Shown one piece after another: positions 21,376 through 21,639 of a stretch of 21,639 bases of DNA; the first letter of the stretch is position 1, and every line of letters starts with the position of its first letter. Made by a program: the position numbers and the translations under genes. The stretch comes from an uncultured bacterium (lineage in GTDB: Bacteria > Verrucomicrobiota > Kiritimatiellia > RFP12 > UBA1067): the NCBI GenBank assembly GCA_902779075.1, contig CACZAK010000152.1:1-21639 (forward strand). Direction: 5' to 3'. The notes beneath the pieces were generated by a model, which was not told the DNA's origin, ran no database searches, and saw nothing but the letters and a program-made list of their open reading frames with translations.

Positions 21376-21639
21376 ATGGTAAAACGTATGCAGAGCGGAG
21401 CGCGCAAAGCGGACAAAACCGTCGTCCGAAAGGCGAGGGCGGGGCGGTCGTCGTCTGCGATGAAGCCTGAGTATCTTGCGGAACTCGAGCAGATGCGGCT
21501 CATGGACGACACCTTCATGTCGAAATGCCTTGAGAACGCACCGGAGTGTATCGAACGGGCGCATCTGCGTCATTCACCGCCGAGCCTCCTGATGATTGGA
21601 AACAACTATTTGAAACAACTTGCCATTGGCGCGCGGGCT
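21376..21639 (+). CDS. Start of a PD-(D/E)XK nuclease / Rpn-like transposase-family gene (partial, possibly frameshifted)
   Basis: 88 codons are open to the window end. After a basic N-terminus (MVKRMQSGARKADKTVVRKA), residues about 33-59 read EYLAELEQMRLMDDTFMSKC then LENAPECIE, strongly resembling the N-terminus of the PD-(D/E)XK nuclease/transposase-family proteins common in gut bacteria (typically (L/F)xDD(T/D)FMxKxFxxNxECxELLLRIIL). The next expected segment, LVLRIIL followed by D and a V-rich strand, is not found: the frame reads RAHLRHSPPSLLMIGNNYLK. A frameshift or recombination near nt 21550 is likely. The catalytic core would lie beyond the window. The start has no strong ribosome binding site. 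Confidence 0.6.
   Translation, partial: MVKRMQSGARKADKTVVRKARAGRSSSAMKPEYLAELEQMRLMDDTFMSKCLENAPECIERAHLRHSPPSLLMIGNNYLKQLAIGARA

Overview
The window is about 21.6 kb of GC-rich bacterial DNA dominated by very large secreted, repeat-built surface proteins. LamG/concanavalin-like modules opening with an IHRWSFN motif, autotransporter-type beta-helix proteins, a C10 (streptopain-like) peptidase and a XylR-type AraC regulator together suggest the Verrucomicrobiota side of the PVC group, most likely Kiritimatiellae or Lentisphaeria from an animal gut or another polysaccharide-rich site. The taxon is an inference; no rRNA, tRNA or core gene is present.

Layout. 2-166: 3' end of a probable glycoside hydrolase. 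317-1462: secreted beta-helix protein whose 3' end is replaced by an out-of-frame C-terminal piece of ribokinase (about 1407-1628). 1586-2767 (minus): AraC/XylR-type regulator, convergent with the ribokinase remnant. 2768-3277: regulatory and repeat-rich intergenic region with two mirrored extended -10 promoters, a 21-bp direct-repeat array between them, a long imperfect inverted repeat and a C10 tract. 3278-8511: giant LamG-repeat gene A, broken in two places. 8537-8594: twin-hairpin intergenic element. 8651-14971: intact 2106-residue paralogue B. 14994-17501: C10 peptidase C, probably in an operon with B. 17628-21047: LamG plus beta-helix protein D. 21048-21375: hairpins and short repeats. 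21376-21639: start of a PD-(D/E)XK nuclease/transposase-family gene running off the window.

Two signals tie the surface genes together. First, genes A and D, otherwise dissimilar at their 5' ends, begin with the same 75-nt sequence (3272-3346 and 17622-17696). It carries the ribosome-proximal ATG and folds as a group II intron domain V-like hairpin, with no intron or reverse transcriptase nearby; in D it is translated as an extension ahead of the signal peptide. Second, A, B, C and D all end in the same short tail: basic residue at -10, Gly at -7, hydrophobic residues at -6, -4, -3 and -2. This looks like an uncharacterised C-terminal sorting or anchoring signal.

Functionally the block reads as an exported adhesion/binding and proteolysis module: LamG and beta-helix proteins for carbohydrate or surface contact, plus a secreted cysteine peptidase sharing accessory domains and tail with them. 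High identity between LamG modules, two frame disruptions in A and the beta-helix/ribokinase junction show recombination and decay in progress.
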